Positions 1 to 6,865 of a DNA stretch of 15,672 nucleotides are shown here, one piece after another (the first letter of the stretch is position 1; every line of letters begins with the position of its first letter). The DNA comes from an uncultured Bacteroidales bacterium (GTDB taxonomy: Bacteria; Bacteroidota; Bacteroidia; Bacteroidales; Paludibacteraceae): positions 1 through 15,672 of the forward strand of contig CALDPN010000041.1 in assembly GCA_937911235.1 (NCBI GenBank), read 5' to 3'. The position numbers and the translations under genes are program-made. Under the pieces are notes generated by a model. The model searched no databases, had not been told where the DNA came from, and was given only the letters and a program-made list of their open reading frames with translations.

Positions 1-26
1 AATCAACCCCGAAGAGTTGATTTTTT
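1..26. terminator. Hairpin terminator downstream of the Sak4-like gene
   Basis: An inverted repeat with 7-bp arms (AATCAAC / GTTGATT) lies six bases beyond the stop codon of the minus-strand gene. Read as minus-strand RNA, the stem extends by a U-G and a C-G pair to a UUCG tetraloop, which is very stable. On the plus strand the stem is followed by six T, so it could stop transcription from that side too. The minus-strand U-tract, if any, lies outside the window. Confidence 0.7.
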
Positions 27-31
27 ATTTA

Positions 32-1102
32 TTATTCTTCTAATAATTCTTTTAATTCATCATAAATTGATTGAATAGTTGCCATTTGTTTTTTAGTTAG
101 TTTATTTACCTCTGAAACATCATTTACATATTGTAATAAAATGTTGTCCGCATCTTCACTTAATCCTCTATCGTCTGCTTCATCTAAGTAGTCAAAAATC
201 TTATTCATAGCTTCATCAAAGTCTAGTTTAAATGTTGACTCATATTTTTCAACAACTTCTGAGAAGCCTACTAAACTTGCTCCCTCAACTTTTGCTTGTT
301 CTACAATTCCGTCATAAATCGCTTGTCGTACAATCTCTGCGTTCCATTCTTCAAAGAATGTTTGTACGTGTGGGAAACGTGAACGTGCGAAAAATCCCCA
401 ATTATCCTCTGTTGCTTTATGTTCTGCTAAGTAAGCACTTGACGGAATTACATTACCTTCATCATCAACACCGTTTGACTCTACATAGAATGTAAAATCT
501 GCAACGTCTTTAATTGGTTTAATTGCACGTTTATCGTCAAGTAAATCTAAATAACCTGCGTTATCTCTTGACTCATAAGGGTGTCCAATTCCAATAATCG
601 TAAATCCTACTGACGTTAATTTATTGAAGAAATAGAACACTTCATTTGCATATGTTTCCCATTGAGAACCATGCGCACCAGCTTGAGCAAACTTATCTAC
701 TCCTGCTTGATTACAAATATACTCTTTAACTAATAGTGGAATATTATCAAGACCGTCAATAATAACTCCAATAGTTGCTCCTGCTTTTAACGCTTGAATT
801 AACTTCTTATTTGTTGTCAACTTACGAACGTGTTTCTTAGCGTCTGCCCATCCACCAGTACGTAAAATCTGAGTTTTACCACCTAAGGCATTAGTACCTT
901 GTTCTAACGGAATTAAGAATGAGTTTTTAACTAAACTTGCTGCTTGTCGTGTTTTACCTGTATTATTTGCACCATAAACTAAAATTACTTTTCCTTGTAA
1001 GTCGGGGTTTAATTTAGCAGTAGTCACATCATCACCAAAAATATCTGACGCTAATTCTTCAAAGTTAAAATCATCTAAGTTAAAAGTCATTTCGTTTGCC
1101 AT
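32..1102 (-). CDS. Sak4-like phage recombination ATPase (RecA-fold, AAA_24 type)
   Basis: The 356-residue protein has a Walker A motif GANNTGKT at residues 44-51 after a hydrophobic strand (KVILVY), and a Walker B-like strand IGVIIDG at 111-117. This is the layout of phage nucleotide-binding proteins of the Sak4 type, ATPases of the RecA fold that assist single-strand annealing or recombination. The C-terminal third (about 265-356) is charged and helical and was not assigned. The gene lies immediately downstream of a probable ssDNA-binding protein gene, and Sak4 and SSB genes are commonly paired in phages. The ATG at 1102 is preceded by AAAGGAG at a rather long spacing of 12 bases. An in-frame ATG four codons later is less well placed. 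A general P-loop ATPase of DNA packaging or replication is the alternative, but the neighbour favours Sak4. Confidence 0.75.
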   Translation of the reverse strand: MANEMTFNLDDFNFEELASDIFGDDVTTAKLNPDLQGKVILVYGANNTGKTRQAASLVKNSFLIPLEQGTNALGGKTQILRTGGWADAKKHVRKLTTNKKLIQALKAGATIGVIIDGLDNIPLLVKEYICNQAGVDKFAQAGAHGSQWETYANEVFYFFNKLTSVGFTIIGIGHPYESRDNAGYLDLLDDKRAIKPIKDVADFTFYVESNGVDDEGNVIPSSAYLAEHKATEDNWGFFARSRFPHVQTFFEEWNAEIVRQAIYDGIVEQAKVEGASLVGFSEVVEKYESTFKLDFDEAMNKIFDYLDEADDRGLSEDADNILLQYVNDVSEVNKLTKKQMATIQSIYDELKELLEE

Positions 1103-1185
1103 TCTAAAATCATTCTCCTTTTAAAATCAATTTTAAGTATGTTTTTAGCCCCTCTGAGGCGTTTAAAATCACTTCTCAACAAAGT

Positions 1186-1212
1186 CTTAGGGGAGCAATT
1201 AACTCCCCTCAG
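1186..1212 (-). terminator. Hairpin between the SSB-like and Sak4-like genes
   Basis: The arms CTTAGGGGAG and CTCCCCTCAG pair over ten positions with one mismatch around a seven-base loop, starting 11 bases past the SSB-like stop codon. The RNA after the stem (AAGACUUUGUU) is only weakly U-rich, and I find no phage-type promoter before the next gene. It may therefore be a leaky terminator that lowers Sak4-like expression, or an mRNA-end stabiliser, rather than a full stop. The rest of the 121-base gap (1103-1223) holds a second weak GC-rich stem near 1147-1162 and the RBS of the next gene. Confidence 0.5.
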
Positions 1213-1223
1213 AACTTAATTAA

Positions 1224-2285
1224 TTAACGGAAACGTGGGCGAACACGTTCTGCTTTTGCTGGTTCTGCCGCTGGAGCTGACGCTCTACGACCTGCTGCAA
1301 ATGAAGTTCCTTTTGCTTGAGTTTGTTGTGGTTGTTGTTGTTTTTCTTCATCTTTTTTGTATAACTCTGCAATATGTCGTTCTCGTTCTTGTCGTGCCTC
1401 TCTAATATCTTCTTCCTCAAAAGCGTCACCGTCTTGTAGTAAGTAAATTCCTGTTAATAAGTATTCTGAAACACGTTTACGGTTTGTCTGAGTTGTTTTA
1501 CGTTGACGACCAAATCCTCTTCGACCTTCACTTGGTTCTTCTTGTTGAGGTTCTGACTCTTCAAAGTATCCATGAAGTCGACCTTCAACTTCCCATGAGT
1601 ATCCAATTAAATCGTCTGGTGCGTCTAAAATCATTTCCCCTAAATCGTATTCTCCCTCTTCGTCAACACAAACACCTGCTACAACTTGCATTTTCATTGC
1701 TCGTACAACTTGGTTAGCTTTACTACCATAAGTATAAGGAACAATTAAGTGAACAATCGCTCTACCTGTTTCTTCATCATTTTTCAATTCAGGTACTACA
1801 TCTTCAACAATCGCATTAATACTAAAGTTATTGTCAAGTCGTGGTTCTTCACTAGGCTCTTTCAATGAAATTCTACCAAATCCTAAATCAACACGTAAAC
1901 TTTCATGAAGTTCTCCGTTTGATACATAGTAGTTATCATTGATTTTTACTCCGCCATAAATACTAATTACTGGTGTCTGAGTTAAATCTTTTGTTTTGTA
2001 GAATGTATCTACTTCTTCATTTGCCATACGTTCTAATGCTTGACTTGTGAAATCAGGTTCTCCATTGTAGAAGTTTTCAATGTTTTGTACGTTCACTGTT
2101 GCAAATTCATTTTCGTCTGTTTGTACTGTCACATATCCAACATATTGAGTTACAGGGTCACCTTTTTTACGACCATTACGTTCATCATCCCACATCATTT
2201 TACCTTCACGTTTTTCAATTTTGTAACCTGCAACTACTCCACTTAAACTTACTGTGTTTACAATGTTTTTCACATCAATAGACAT
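1224..2285 (-). CDS. Probable phage single-stranded DNA-binding protein
   Basis: This is a 353-residue protein with beta-rich stretches (for example the regions around residues 10-25, 45-65 and 175-205). Its C-terminal tail from about residue 255 is low-complexity: Glu-rich, then Gln-rich (KQQQPQQTQ), then Ala/Pro-rich, ending in basic residues (RVRPRFR). The match to a family is by overall style and position: it lies directly upstream of a Sak4-like recombination ATPase gene, where phages often carry their SSB. Unlike classical bacterial SSBs the last residues are basic, not an acidic tip. The ATG at 2285 follows GGAAAG, and the gene has its own promoter (2340-2368). I saw no catalytic motif. 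Recombination mediator or other nucleic-acid-binding protein remains possible. Confidence 0.5.
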   Translation of the reverse strand: MSIDVKNIVNTVSLSGVVAGYKIEKREGKMMWDDERNGRKKGDPVTQYVGYVTVQTDENEFATVNVQNIENFYNGEPDFTSQALERMANEEVDTFYKTKDLTQTPVISIYGGVKINDNYYVSNGELHESLRVDLGFGRISLKEPSEEPRLDNNFSINAIVEDVVPELKNDEETGRAIVHLIVPYTYGSKANQVVRAMKMQVVAGVCVDEEGEYDLGEMILDAPDDLIGYSWEVEGRLHGYFEESEPQQEEPSEGRRGFGRQRKTTQTNRKRVSEYLLTGIYLLQDGDAFEEEDIREARQERERHIAELYKKDEEKQQQPQQTQAKGTSFAAGRRASAPAAEPAKAERVRPRFR

Positions 2286-2339
2286 TAAACATCTTTCCTT
2301 TCAATTATGTATTTTCGTAACTTCGTTCGTTACAGATAT

Positions 2340-2368
2340 ATTATATTATATTTGAGAGAGTTTTTCAA
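2340..2368 (-). promoter_or_regulatory. Hairpin-embedded promoter for the SSB-like/Sak4-like operon
   Basis: On the minus strand TTGAAA (2368-2363), a 17-bp spacer and TATAAT (2345-2340) form a near-consensus sigma-A promoter. The -35 box begins in a hairpin (2354-2375, 9-bp stem with one G-U pair) whose loop is GAAA. The hairpin starts just after the stop codon of the DpdA-like gene, so the same bases can end one transcript and start the next. Confidence 0.85.
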
Positions 2369-2376
2369 CCCTCTCA

Positions 2377-3252
2377 TTATCTTTTTACTCCATTTTTCAT
2401 CTTGTCCGCCCAAAATAATATCTGCCAATCTGAACGGTGTTTGTTATGGTACATATCATCAATCGTAAATCCTCTTGTGTTTAATTCCTGTTCTAATATT
2501 AGTTGTTCCTGTGGACTTAAATTCTGTATTGTTTCTTTCCTGTTAGCTTCTTTTGACATATCTTGACCAAAGAACACTGTATCAAAATTAGTACTATGAA
2601 TACGTAAGAACTTAGGAGGGTATAACCAACTTGAACTGTCTGAACTATTTATATATGGAAAATTATTTAGTATATCAATCGCTGTCATACCAAAAGCATG
2701 AACGTGTACATGAGGATATTCTTCAAAAATAGGAATTAAACTACTAAAAAATTCATATCTCTGTTTTCTACCCTTACGTGCAACTCCACCTAACGCTACA
2801 TAATCAATTCCACTTTCCAATGCTTGTATCAAATAACTAACATCTTCTCCATAGTGGAAACAATATACTAATTTGTGGGGGTCTGTTAGTTTACTTTTCA
2901 TGTATAAATAGTTTTCCCACGTTTTAGGAGCTGATACATCAGGTGTAATATCATCTGTCGGAATTGTATCCCAACAACAATATCTTTCTAAGTTTGGATG
3001 CCATTTATTAATCCAATCAATATATTCATCTATATCAATATCTATTCCTCTACTATAAGCACTAAATGCACCACTATCAACAAAAGTCTTATAACCTAAT
3101 GTGCAACGCTTTTCAATTACTTTTCTTTCACTAACCCACGACAAGAGCCGACAAAAGTCGTTGGCTCTAATCGTCTTTTCTACACTTGCAATAGCACAAC
3201 CAGCAAAATAAAAATCATACTTATCTTTATATGCTTTATCCACTTTACTCAA
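2377..3252 (-). CDS. DpdA-like DNA guanine transglycosylase, paralogue A
   Basis: The 291-residue protein belongs to the tRNA-guanine transglycosylase (TGT)-related group whose phage members (DpdA) swap guanine in DNA for a 7-deazaguanine. It shows FVDSGAFSA at residues 57-65, equivalent to the DSGGFQ base-binding motif of TGT with Asp59. It also shows VALGGVA at 152-158, HVHAFGMT at 183-190, and SSDSSSW at 203-209, where Asp205 may be the nucleophile. The zinc-binding Cys/His cluster of tRNA-acting TGTs is not visible, as expected for DNA-acting relatives. The gene is clearly paralogous to the adjacent upstream gene. Its start is TTG at 3252, overlapping the upstream stop by eight bases, with no strong RBS, so translation is probably coupled. 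GTG at 3243 is an alternative start. The function is inferred from family motifs and the neighbouring queC. Confidence 0.8.
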   Translation of the reverse strand: MSKVDKAYKDKYDFYFAGCAIASVEKTIRANDFCRLLSWVSERKVIEKRCTLGYKTFVDSGAFSAYSRGIDIDIDEYIDWINKWHPNLERYCCWDTIPTDDITPDVSAPKTWENYLYMKSKLTDPHKLVYCFHYGEDVSYLIQALESGIDYVALGGVARKGRKQRYEFFSSLIPIFEEYPHVHVHAFGMTAIDILNNFPYINSSDSSSWLYPPKFLRIHSTNFDTVFFGQDMSKEANRKETIQNLSPQEQLILEQELNTRGFTIDDMYHNKHRSDWQILFWADKMKNGVKR

Positions 3253-4162
3253 CTACATCACCATTTTCATCAACATAATATCCGCCATTCACCGCAAAAA
3301 ACTTTTGCTGCCAATACAATACTTGCCATACTTCCCTATTCCTATTACCATCACCATTACCATACAAATCTTCAACCTCATAACCAAATGCTCTTAATTC
3401 ATCTTCAATACCGAAATACTGTTCATCAGTAATATTATTAACATGATTTTTCTTTGTTGTATTAACATCACTGAAATACACTTTAGGAATTGAGTCAAAT
3501 TGTGCCTCTGAAAACTTCAATGCCCATAGCCATGTAGTACTATCTCCACTGTTAATAAACGTATACTCTTTAAGTAAATCAATAGAAGTCATTCCAAATG
3601 CGTGTACATCAATCTCAGGGTATGCCTCTAATATGTCTTTTACTGACTCAAAAAATGCTTTGCGTACAGGTGTTGTTGCTTTTGCAATACCACCCAATGC
3701 TATTCTCTTACATCCAAACTTTATTGCATTTTCTAAGTATTCAATCGGTTCTCCATTATGGTATACATACACTAACTTTTCAGGTTCATTGACTCGTTCA
3801 TACATATACAAGTAGTTTTCCCATGATTGTTTTGCACTATCTTTAGGATTAATATCCCCAACAGGAATAACATCCCATGAACAGAACTTCTCCATTCCTG
3901 TACTCCATTTGTTTAACCAATTAATGTAATCATCAACACTAATTTGAATACCTCTTGTTGCCGCACTAAATGCTCCACTGTCTACAAACAATCTTTGTCT
4001 ACCATTCTTACACTGTTTTTCAATCTCTGAACGTTCATTGACATATGACAATAATCTGTAATAATTACACTCTGCCATATAATCCTCAACGTAACGTGTC
4101 CGTATAGCCGCATAGTAGAGTTTAAAGTTTGCATACGGTGTTTTATTGGGTTTCTTTAACAT
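3245..4162 (-). CDS. DpdA-like DNA guanine transglycosylase, paralogue B
   Basis: This is a 305-residue TGT-fold protein of the phage DpdA type, predicted to insert preQ0 or a derivative in place of guanine in DNA. The visible motifs are LFVDSGAFSAATRG from residue 59 (Asp61), KFCSWDVIP at 92-100, RIALGGIA at 153-160, DVHAFGMT at 185-192 and INSGDSTTW at 203-211 (Asp207, candidate nucleophile). All recur in the same order in paralogue A downstream. By eye the two share roughly 40% of positions in the core, so this is an old duplication rather than a recent one. The C-terminus carries an extra tail (about 290-305) absent from A. The ATG at 4162 follows AAAGGATG at a good spacing. The gene lies 41 bases downstream of queC, beyond a hairpin, and is probably co-transcribed by read-through. 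Confidence 0.82.
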   Translation of the reverse strand: MLKKPNKTPYANFKLYYAAIRTRYVEDYMAECNYYRLLSYVNERSEIEKQCKNGRQRLFVDSGAFSAATRGIQISVDDYINWLNKWSTGMEKFCSWDVIPVGDINPKDSAKQSWENYLYMYERVNEPEKLVYVYHNGEPIEYLENAIKFGCKRIALGGIAKATTPVRKAFFESVKDILEAYPEIDVHAFGMTSIDLLKEYTFINSGDSTTWLWALKFSEAQFDSIPKVYFSDVNTTKKNHVNNITDEQYFGIEDELRAFGYEVEDLYGNGDGNRNREVWQVLYWQQKFFAVNGGYYVDENGDVVE

Positions 4163-4195
4163 TGTTTCATCCTTTCTTTATTTTGACATAAAGAT

Positions 4196-4215
4196 AAAGA
4201 GTCTTACGACTCTTT
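4196..4215 (-). terminator. Hairpin containing the queC stop codon, between queC and dpdA-like genes
   Basis: The arms AAAGAGTC and GACTCTTT form a perfect 8-bp stem around a GTAA loop (a GNRA-type tetraloop). The loop's TAA is the queC stop codon. The RNA that follows (AUCUUUAU) is moderately U-rich. Because a terminating ribosome would cover the stem, it could act as a translation-sensitive attenuator limiting expression of the two downstream transglycosylase genes. No phage-type promoter follows it. Confidence 0.6.
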
Positions 4216-4899
4216 GTATGGAACGGGGTCTGTTTCCCCATTATCACTAAATGCTCTCAATCTGTCAATACAAGTTGCACATTGTCCACACGCTTTTTCT
4301 CCACCCTCATAGCAACTCCATGTTAGTTCATAAGGTACTTCTAAAATCAATCCAATATTAACTACTTGTGTTTTATTCAATGCAATTAATGGTGTTTTTA
4401 CTTTTACTTTCCCATATGTTCCAATACTAATTGCCTCATACATTGCCCTTGCAAAACCTGGTGAACAATCTGCATATGCCTCTCCTGCTGAGTCGTCTGC
4501 GTGAGCGCCTAAGAAAATATGTACTTCATCTTCGGGGTATAAACTCTGAGCCAATGCGGCTACACTACTTAACATCAAACCATTCCTAAATGGTACATAA
4601 CTATTAACTCTACCATCTTCTTCAATCTGTTCTGCATAAGACTTGTGTTTAATTTCTTGTGTACTATGTTGTAACAATGAACAATTACTATACTTTAGGA
4701 TTTGTGACAAGTCAATTTCATAATGTTCTACCCCATAATACTTCGCCACATTATCTGCACATTGTAACTCCTTATCGTGTTTTTGTCCATAGTAAACTGA
4801 AACTGTTGCTACATTATTTCTACCATACTGATTTACTGCTATACCAACACAAGTTGTACTATCAACACCACCACTACTTAATACTAGTGCTTTCTTCAT
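4204..4899 (-). CDS. queC: 7-cyano-7-deazaguanine synthase QueC
   Basis: QueC converts 7-carboxy-7-deazaguanine to preQ0 with ATP and ammonia. The 231-residue product is full length for the family. It has the PP-loop SGGVDS at residues 9-14, YVPFRNG at 101-107, GAHADDSAGEAY at 131-142, and the zinc-binding cysteines C196, C204, C207 and C210 in a CX7CX2CX2C arrangement. I place the start at the ATG at 4899, after AGGAGTGAT. An in-frame upstream Met would begin at or before the expected transcription start of promoter 4921-4949. QueC is the last step of preQ0 synthesis. Genes for the earlier steps (folE, queD, queE) are not in the window. Immediate linkage to two DpdA-like genes indicates that the preQ0 is meant for phage DNA rather than only for tRNA queuosine. 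Confidence 0.95.
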   Translation of the reverse strand: MKKALVLSSGGVDSTTCVGIAVNQYGRNNVATVSVYYGQKHDKELQCADNVAKYYGVEHYEIDLSQILKYSNCSLLQHSTQEIKHKSYAEQIEEDGRVNSYVPFRNGLMLSSVAALAQSLYPEDEVHIFLGAHADDSAGEAYADCSPGFARAMYEAISIGTYGKVKVKTPLIALNKTQVVNIGLILEVPYELTWSCYEGGEKACGQCATCIDRLRAFSDNGETDPVPYKES

Positions 4900-4920
4900 C
4901 TTATCACTCCTTACAATCAT

Positions 4921-4949
4921 ATTATATTATAAAGATAGAGGTTTTTCAA
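4921..4949 (-). promoter_or_regulatory. Hairpin-embedded promoter for queC and the dpdA-like genes
   Basis: TTGAAA (4949-4944), 17 bp and TATAAT (4926-4921) lie on the minus strand. The -35 box begins in the GAAA loop of a hairpin at 4937-4954 (arms AGAGGTT/AACCTCT) that overlaps the stop codon of the RusA-like gene. The mRNA leader before the queC RBS would be very short. Confidence 0.85.
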
Positions 4950-4952
4950 CCT

Positions 4953-5516
4953 CTAAAAGTATTTCTTTTCTAAATCTAAAATATTTTGTTGTATGTACCA
5001 TAGTACAAATTCCATATCATGTTCTTCTGTAATGGGGTAAATACGTATCTCACTATGGGGGTCTGTCTTATCTACTACTGCGTATTCTTGATGTAATCTA
5101 ACTATTTTATAGTTATCATCTATCAATAACTCTCTTTCAACCATTGCATCTATAAATGGTTTAGTATAAACATTGTTTACATCTGACTCTGATTTTGTAG
5201 GTTTAAATTGTACTACCACTATTATACACTGGTTTATGTAGTCGTGTTTTATTCCTTGTTGTTGCATACAATATTCACAATACTCTTTTAAATGTTGTTC
5301 CCAACTATTTTGTATAACCCTGTTATTACAATTAAGAAACGTATTTACACTCGGTACTAGTCCATTGCGACTCTTTTTCCATAAACTCTCCATAGGAGGT
5401 TTCTTTGCTCTAGGATGATATTTAAAATACTCTTCGGGGTTCTCAGTATCATATCCTGTAAACCCCTTTAACATTTCCTTATCAAATCTAATTGTAATCA
5501 CTTCATCTTTATACAC
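4953..5516 (-). CDS. RusA-like Holliday junction resolvase
   Basis: RusA-family enzymes are small dimeric endonucleases that cut Holliday junctions and are common in phages. The 187-residue protein has the family's core arrangement: a hydrophobic strand (IIVVVQF, about 98-104), then SESDVNNVYTKPFIDAM (109-125) with Asp112, Lys119 and Asp123, then LLIDDN (130-135) with acidic Asp133/134. It ends the core with a basic strand that closes on EIRIY (156-160). This matches the D-x-x-N...K-x-x-x-D...DD pattern of RusA. It is longer than RusA itself (about 120 residues), with extra sequence at both ends. The start is GTG at 5516, overlapping the preceding TAG by one base, with AAAGGAG upstream. It probably serves resolution of recombination intermediates with the Sak4-like and SSB-like proteins. 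Confidence 0.75.
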   Translation of the reverse strand: MYKDEVITIRFDKEMLKGFTGYDTENPEEYFKYHPRAKKPPMESLWKKSRNGLVPSVNTFLNCNNRVIQNSWEQHLKEYCEYCMQQQGIKHDYINQCIIVVVQFKPTKSESDVNNVYTKPFIDAMVERELLIDDNYKIVRLHQEYAVVDKTDPHSEIRIYPITEEHDMEFVLWYIQQNILDLEKKYF

Positions 5517-5740
5517 TAATTATTCTTCTCCTTTATGGCACGTTCATTTCCGTCTTTATACACACTTAATTGAACTTTCATTCCCTCTTCATCATGTCCA
5601 TTATAAACTGACTCTGCCTCTCTTAACGTCTTGAAAAACTCCTTACTTACTGTTTTCTTTAACAATCCGTTTTTCCACTTCTGTACTTTAACACAATATA
5701 AGACATTCTTACCAGGTACTTCCACACCAGGTTTTGCCAT
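5516..5740 (-). CDS. Small conserved-type phage protein of unknown function
   Basis: This is a 74-residue basic protein, not recognised. It contains a beta-type start (VLYCVKVQKWKNG, 13-25) and a central helix (KEFFKTLREAESVYN), and ends in charged residues. The pattern resembles small phage proteins that take the form of a beta strand followed by an amphipathic helix, but no function can be assigned. The ATG at 5740 overlaps the preceding stop codon by one base (TAATG), and the gene's own stop overlaps the next start by one base (TAGTG). It is therefore tightly coupled between an unknown gene and the RusA-like gene. Confidence 0.75.
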   Translation of the reverse strand: MAKPGVEVPGKNVLYCVKVQKWKNGLLKKTVSKEFFKTLREAESVYNGHDEEGMKVQLSVYKDGNERAIKEKNN

Positions 5741-6042
5741 TATACCAACCCTCTCGTTAATGGATATAATTCATACATCATTTCAATCGTGTATTTCCAT
5801 TCTAATTTATCATCTTCTAAAGTTATATAATATTCTTCCGTATACTGATTAAATCCTACACTCTTAATTTTTCGTAACTCTCCATTACTCAACATCTGAG
5901 GGGTAACACCTGCTACACTGTTCTCATGGAATAAAACTCCATATTGTTCATACCAACCACTGTCAATCAACTGTCCTAAAGTTTTAACTCTTACATAATC
6001 TCCGACTTGTAAACGACTAAAAACTTCCTTAGTGACTAACAT
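5740..6042 (-). CDS. Unknown protein, possible SH3-like fold
   Basis: This is a 100-residue product, not recognised. The early segment LQVGDYVRVKTLGQLIDSGW (11-30) has the pattern of small beta-barrel (SH3-like) proteins, namely a turn followed by a strand with alternating Val/Arg. A similar start (RLGDVVLVKDL) occurs in the gene ending at 9277, so the two may be distant relatives. The open frame extends upstream to 6111, but the start is placed at the ATG at 6042. That codon follows AGGAGTGAT at normal spacing, and the promoter -10 box lies at 6064-6069, inside the upstream extension. It is the first gene of a three-gene unit with the RusA-like gene. Confidence 0.8.
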   Translation of the reverse strand: MLVTKEVFSRLQVGDYVRVKTLGQLIDSGWYEQYGVLFHENSVAGVTPQMLSNGELRKIKSVGFNQYTEEYYITLEDDKLEWKYTIEMMYELYPLTRGLV

Positions 6043-6063
6043 CTTATCACTCCTTTCAAAATA

Positions 6064-6092
6064 ATAATAGTACAAATTATGGAATATTTCAA
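6064..6092 (-). promoter_or_regulatory. Promoter for the 6042-4953 gene unit
   Basis: TTGAAA (6092-6087), 17 bp and TATTAT (6069-6064) lie on the minus strand. The bases before the -35 box (GAGGG) match the other phage promoters. The right half of the hairpin is lost here, and termination is instead served by a separate terminator at 6113-6146. Confidence 0.82.
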
Positions 6093-6112
6093 CCCTCACT
6101 TTCTTTTTCAAT

Positions 6113-6146
6113 AAAAAAAGAAAAGAAGAATTAATCTTCTTTTCTT
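6113..6146 (-). terminator. Strong terminator overlapping the end of the VUT transporter gene
   Basis: A perfect 12-bp stem (AAGAAAAGAAGA / TCTTCTTTTCTT) closes a TTAAT loop and is followed on the minus strand by an unbroken T run. The transporter's stop codon TAA lies in the loop, so its last codons form one arm of the terminator. Confidence 0.9.
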
Positions 6147-6790
6147 GTTCTAGTTAATAAGTAGAATACTGGTGTATCAAGTGCTGCAAGGAAGAATTTG
6201 AAAATGTATTGTCCAATCGCCATATTAATTAATGCTGCCATTGGAAGTTTTAATCCAAACCCAAACGCAATGAAAATGAAAATCACTGTATCAAGAATTT
6301 GTGAAGTCATTGTTGACATATTGTTATATAGCCAACGGTGTTTGTTTGAACCAGTTTTATTAATTAACCATTCACGTACTTTGTGGAATACTGCAACATC
6401 CCATGTTTGAGAAACTAAGTATCCAGCCATTGAACCTACACAGAACCAAATGTTTTGTCCTAATAATGTTTGGTATGCAGCATCTGTTGCCTCATATCCC
6501 TCTGCAATAGGTAAGTAACCTGTGAAAATAATTAACCCTGTTGCAAGTAATTGTCCAATAAATCCAAATCGTACTGTTCTATTGGCTTCTTCTTTACCCC
6601 ATAGTTCTGAAATAACATCAGTACATAGGAACGTTAAACAGTAACACAATGCGGCACCTGGTAGTGTGACAGGACTACCGAAGAGTGTAACACCCGTATG
6701 TAATACCCTTGCAGACACTACATTGGCAATTACTAAACATACAACGAAAATCATGTTAATTAAAATTAGGTTTGAATTAGTTTTTTTCAT
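6131..6790 (-). CDS. Queuosine precursor transporter (VUT/YhhQ family)
   Basis: Family members import preQ0 or preQ1 across the cytoplasmic membrane. The 219-residue protein has the family's usual length and about six membrane segments. It carries the conserved segments TDVISELWGKEEANR (57-71) and QTWDVAVF (128-135), plus HRWLYNNMST (151-160) followed by SQILDTVIF (163-171). The start is the ATG at 6790, with AAAGGTG upstream. A leader hairpin (6807-6827) sits just before this RBS. The gene is part of the same minus-strand array as queC and the DpdA-like genes and would feed the DNA-modification pathway with external precursor, since only QueC of the synthesis route is present here. The imported species (preQ0 or preQ1) cannot be told from sequence alone. 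Confidence 0.9.
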   Translation of the reverse strand: MKKTNSNLILINMIFVVCLVIANVVSARVLHTGVTLFGSPVTLPGAALCYCLTFLCTDVISELWGKEEANRTVRFGFIGQLLATGLIIFTGYLPIAEGYEATDAAYQTLLGQNIWFCVGSMAGYLVSQTWDVAVFHKVREWLINKTGSNKHRWLYNNMSTMTSQILDTVIFIFIAFGFGLKLPMAALINMAIGQYIFKFFLAALDTPVFYLLTRTRKED

Positions 6791-6806
6791 GGTTTTTCAC
6801 CTTTTA

Positions 6807-6827
6807 CGCAAGTGTTTCCTACTTGCG
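6807..6827 (-). promoter_or_regulatory. Leader hairpin next to the transporter RBS
   Basis: A perfect 7-bp stem (CGCAAGT / ACTTGCG) with a seven-base loop ends four bases before the AAAGGTG Shine-Dalgarno of the VUT transporter gene. Its position suggests translational control. It does not fit the preQ1-I or preQ1-II riboswitch consensus as I know them, so no ligand is proposed. Confidence 0.4.
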
Positions 6828-6865
6828 CCCTTTCTTATAATTTATTCTTTTTATTTATATTAATA

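Noticed and set aside
1220..1429. A 69-codon open frame overlapping the 3' end of the SSB-like gene
   Set aside because: It is a shadow frame of the Gln-rich low-complexity tail on the same strand, with no convincing RBS of its own.
2040..2281. Plus-strand open frames opposite the SSB-like gene (and similar ones opposite ligase, queC and the transporter)
   Set aside because: They are antisense shadows of well-supported genes, rich in Leu, His and Ser as expected from reversed coding sequence, without RBS or context.
4937..4954. The GAGGTT...AACCTC hairpin before queC as a preQ1-I riboswitch
   Set aside because: The stem superficially resembles the GAGGUUC...CCUC form, but the loop and the A-rich tail of the aptamer are missing. 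The same hairpin precedes unrelated genes, and promoter geometry explains it.
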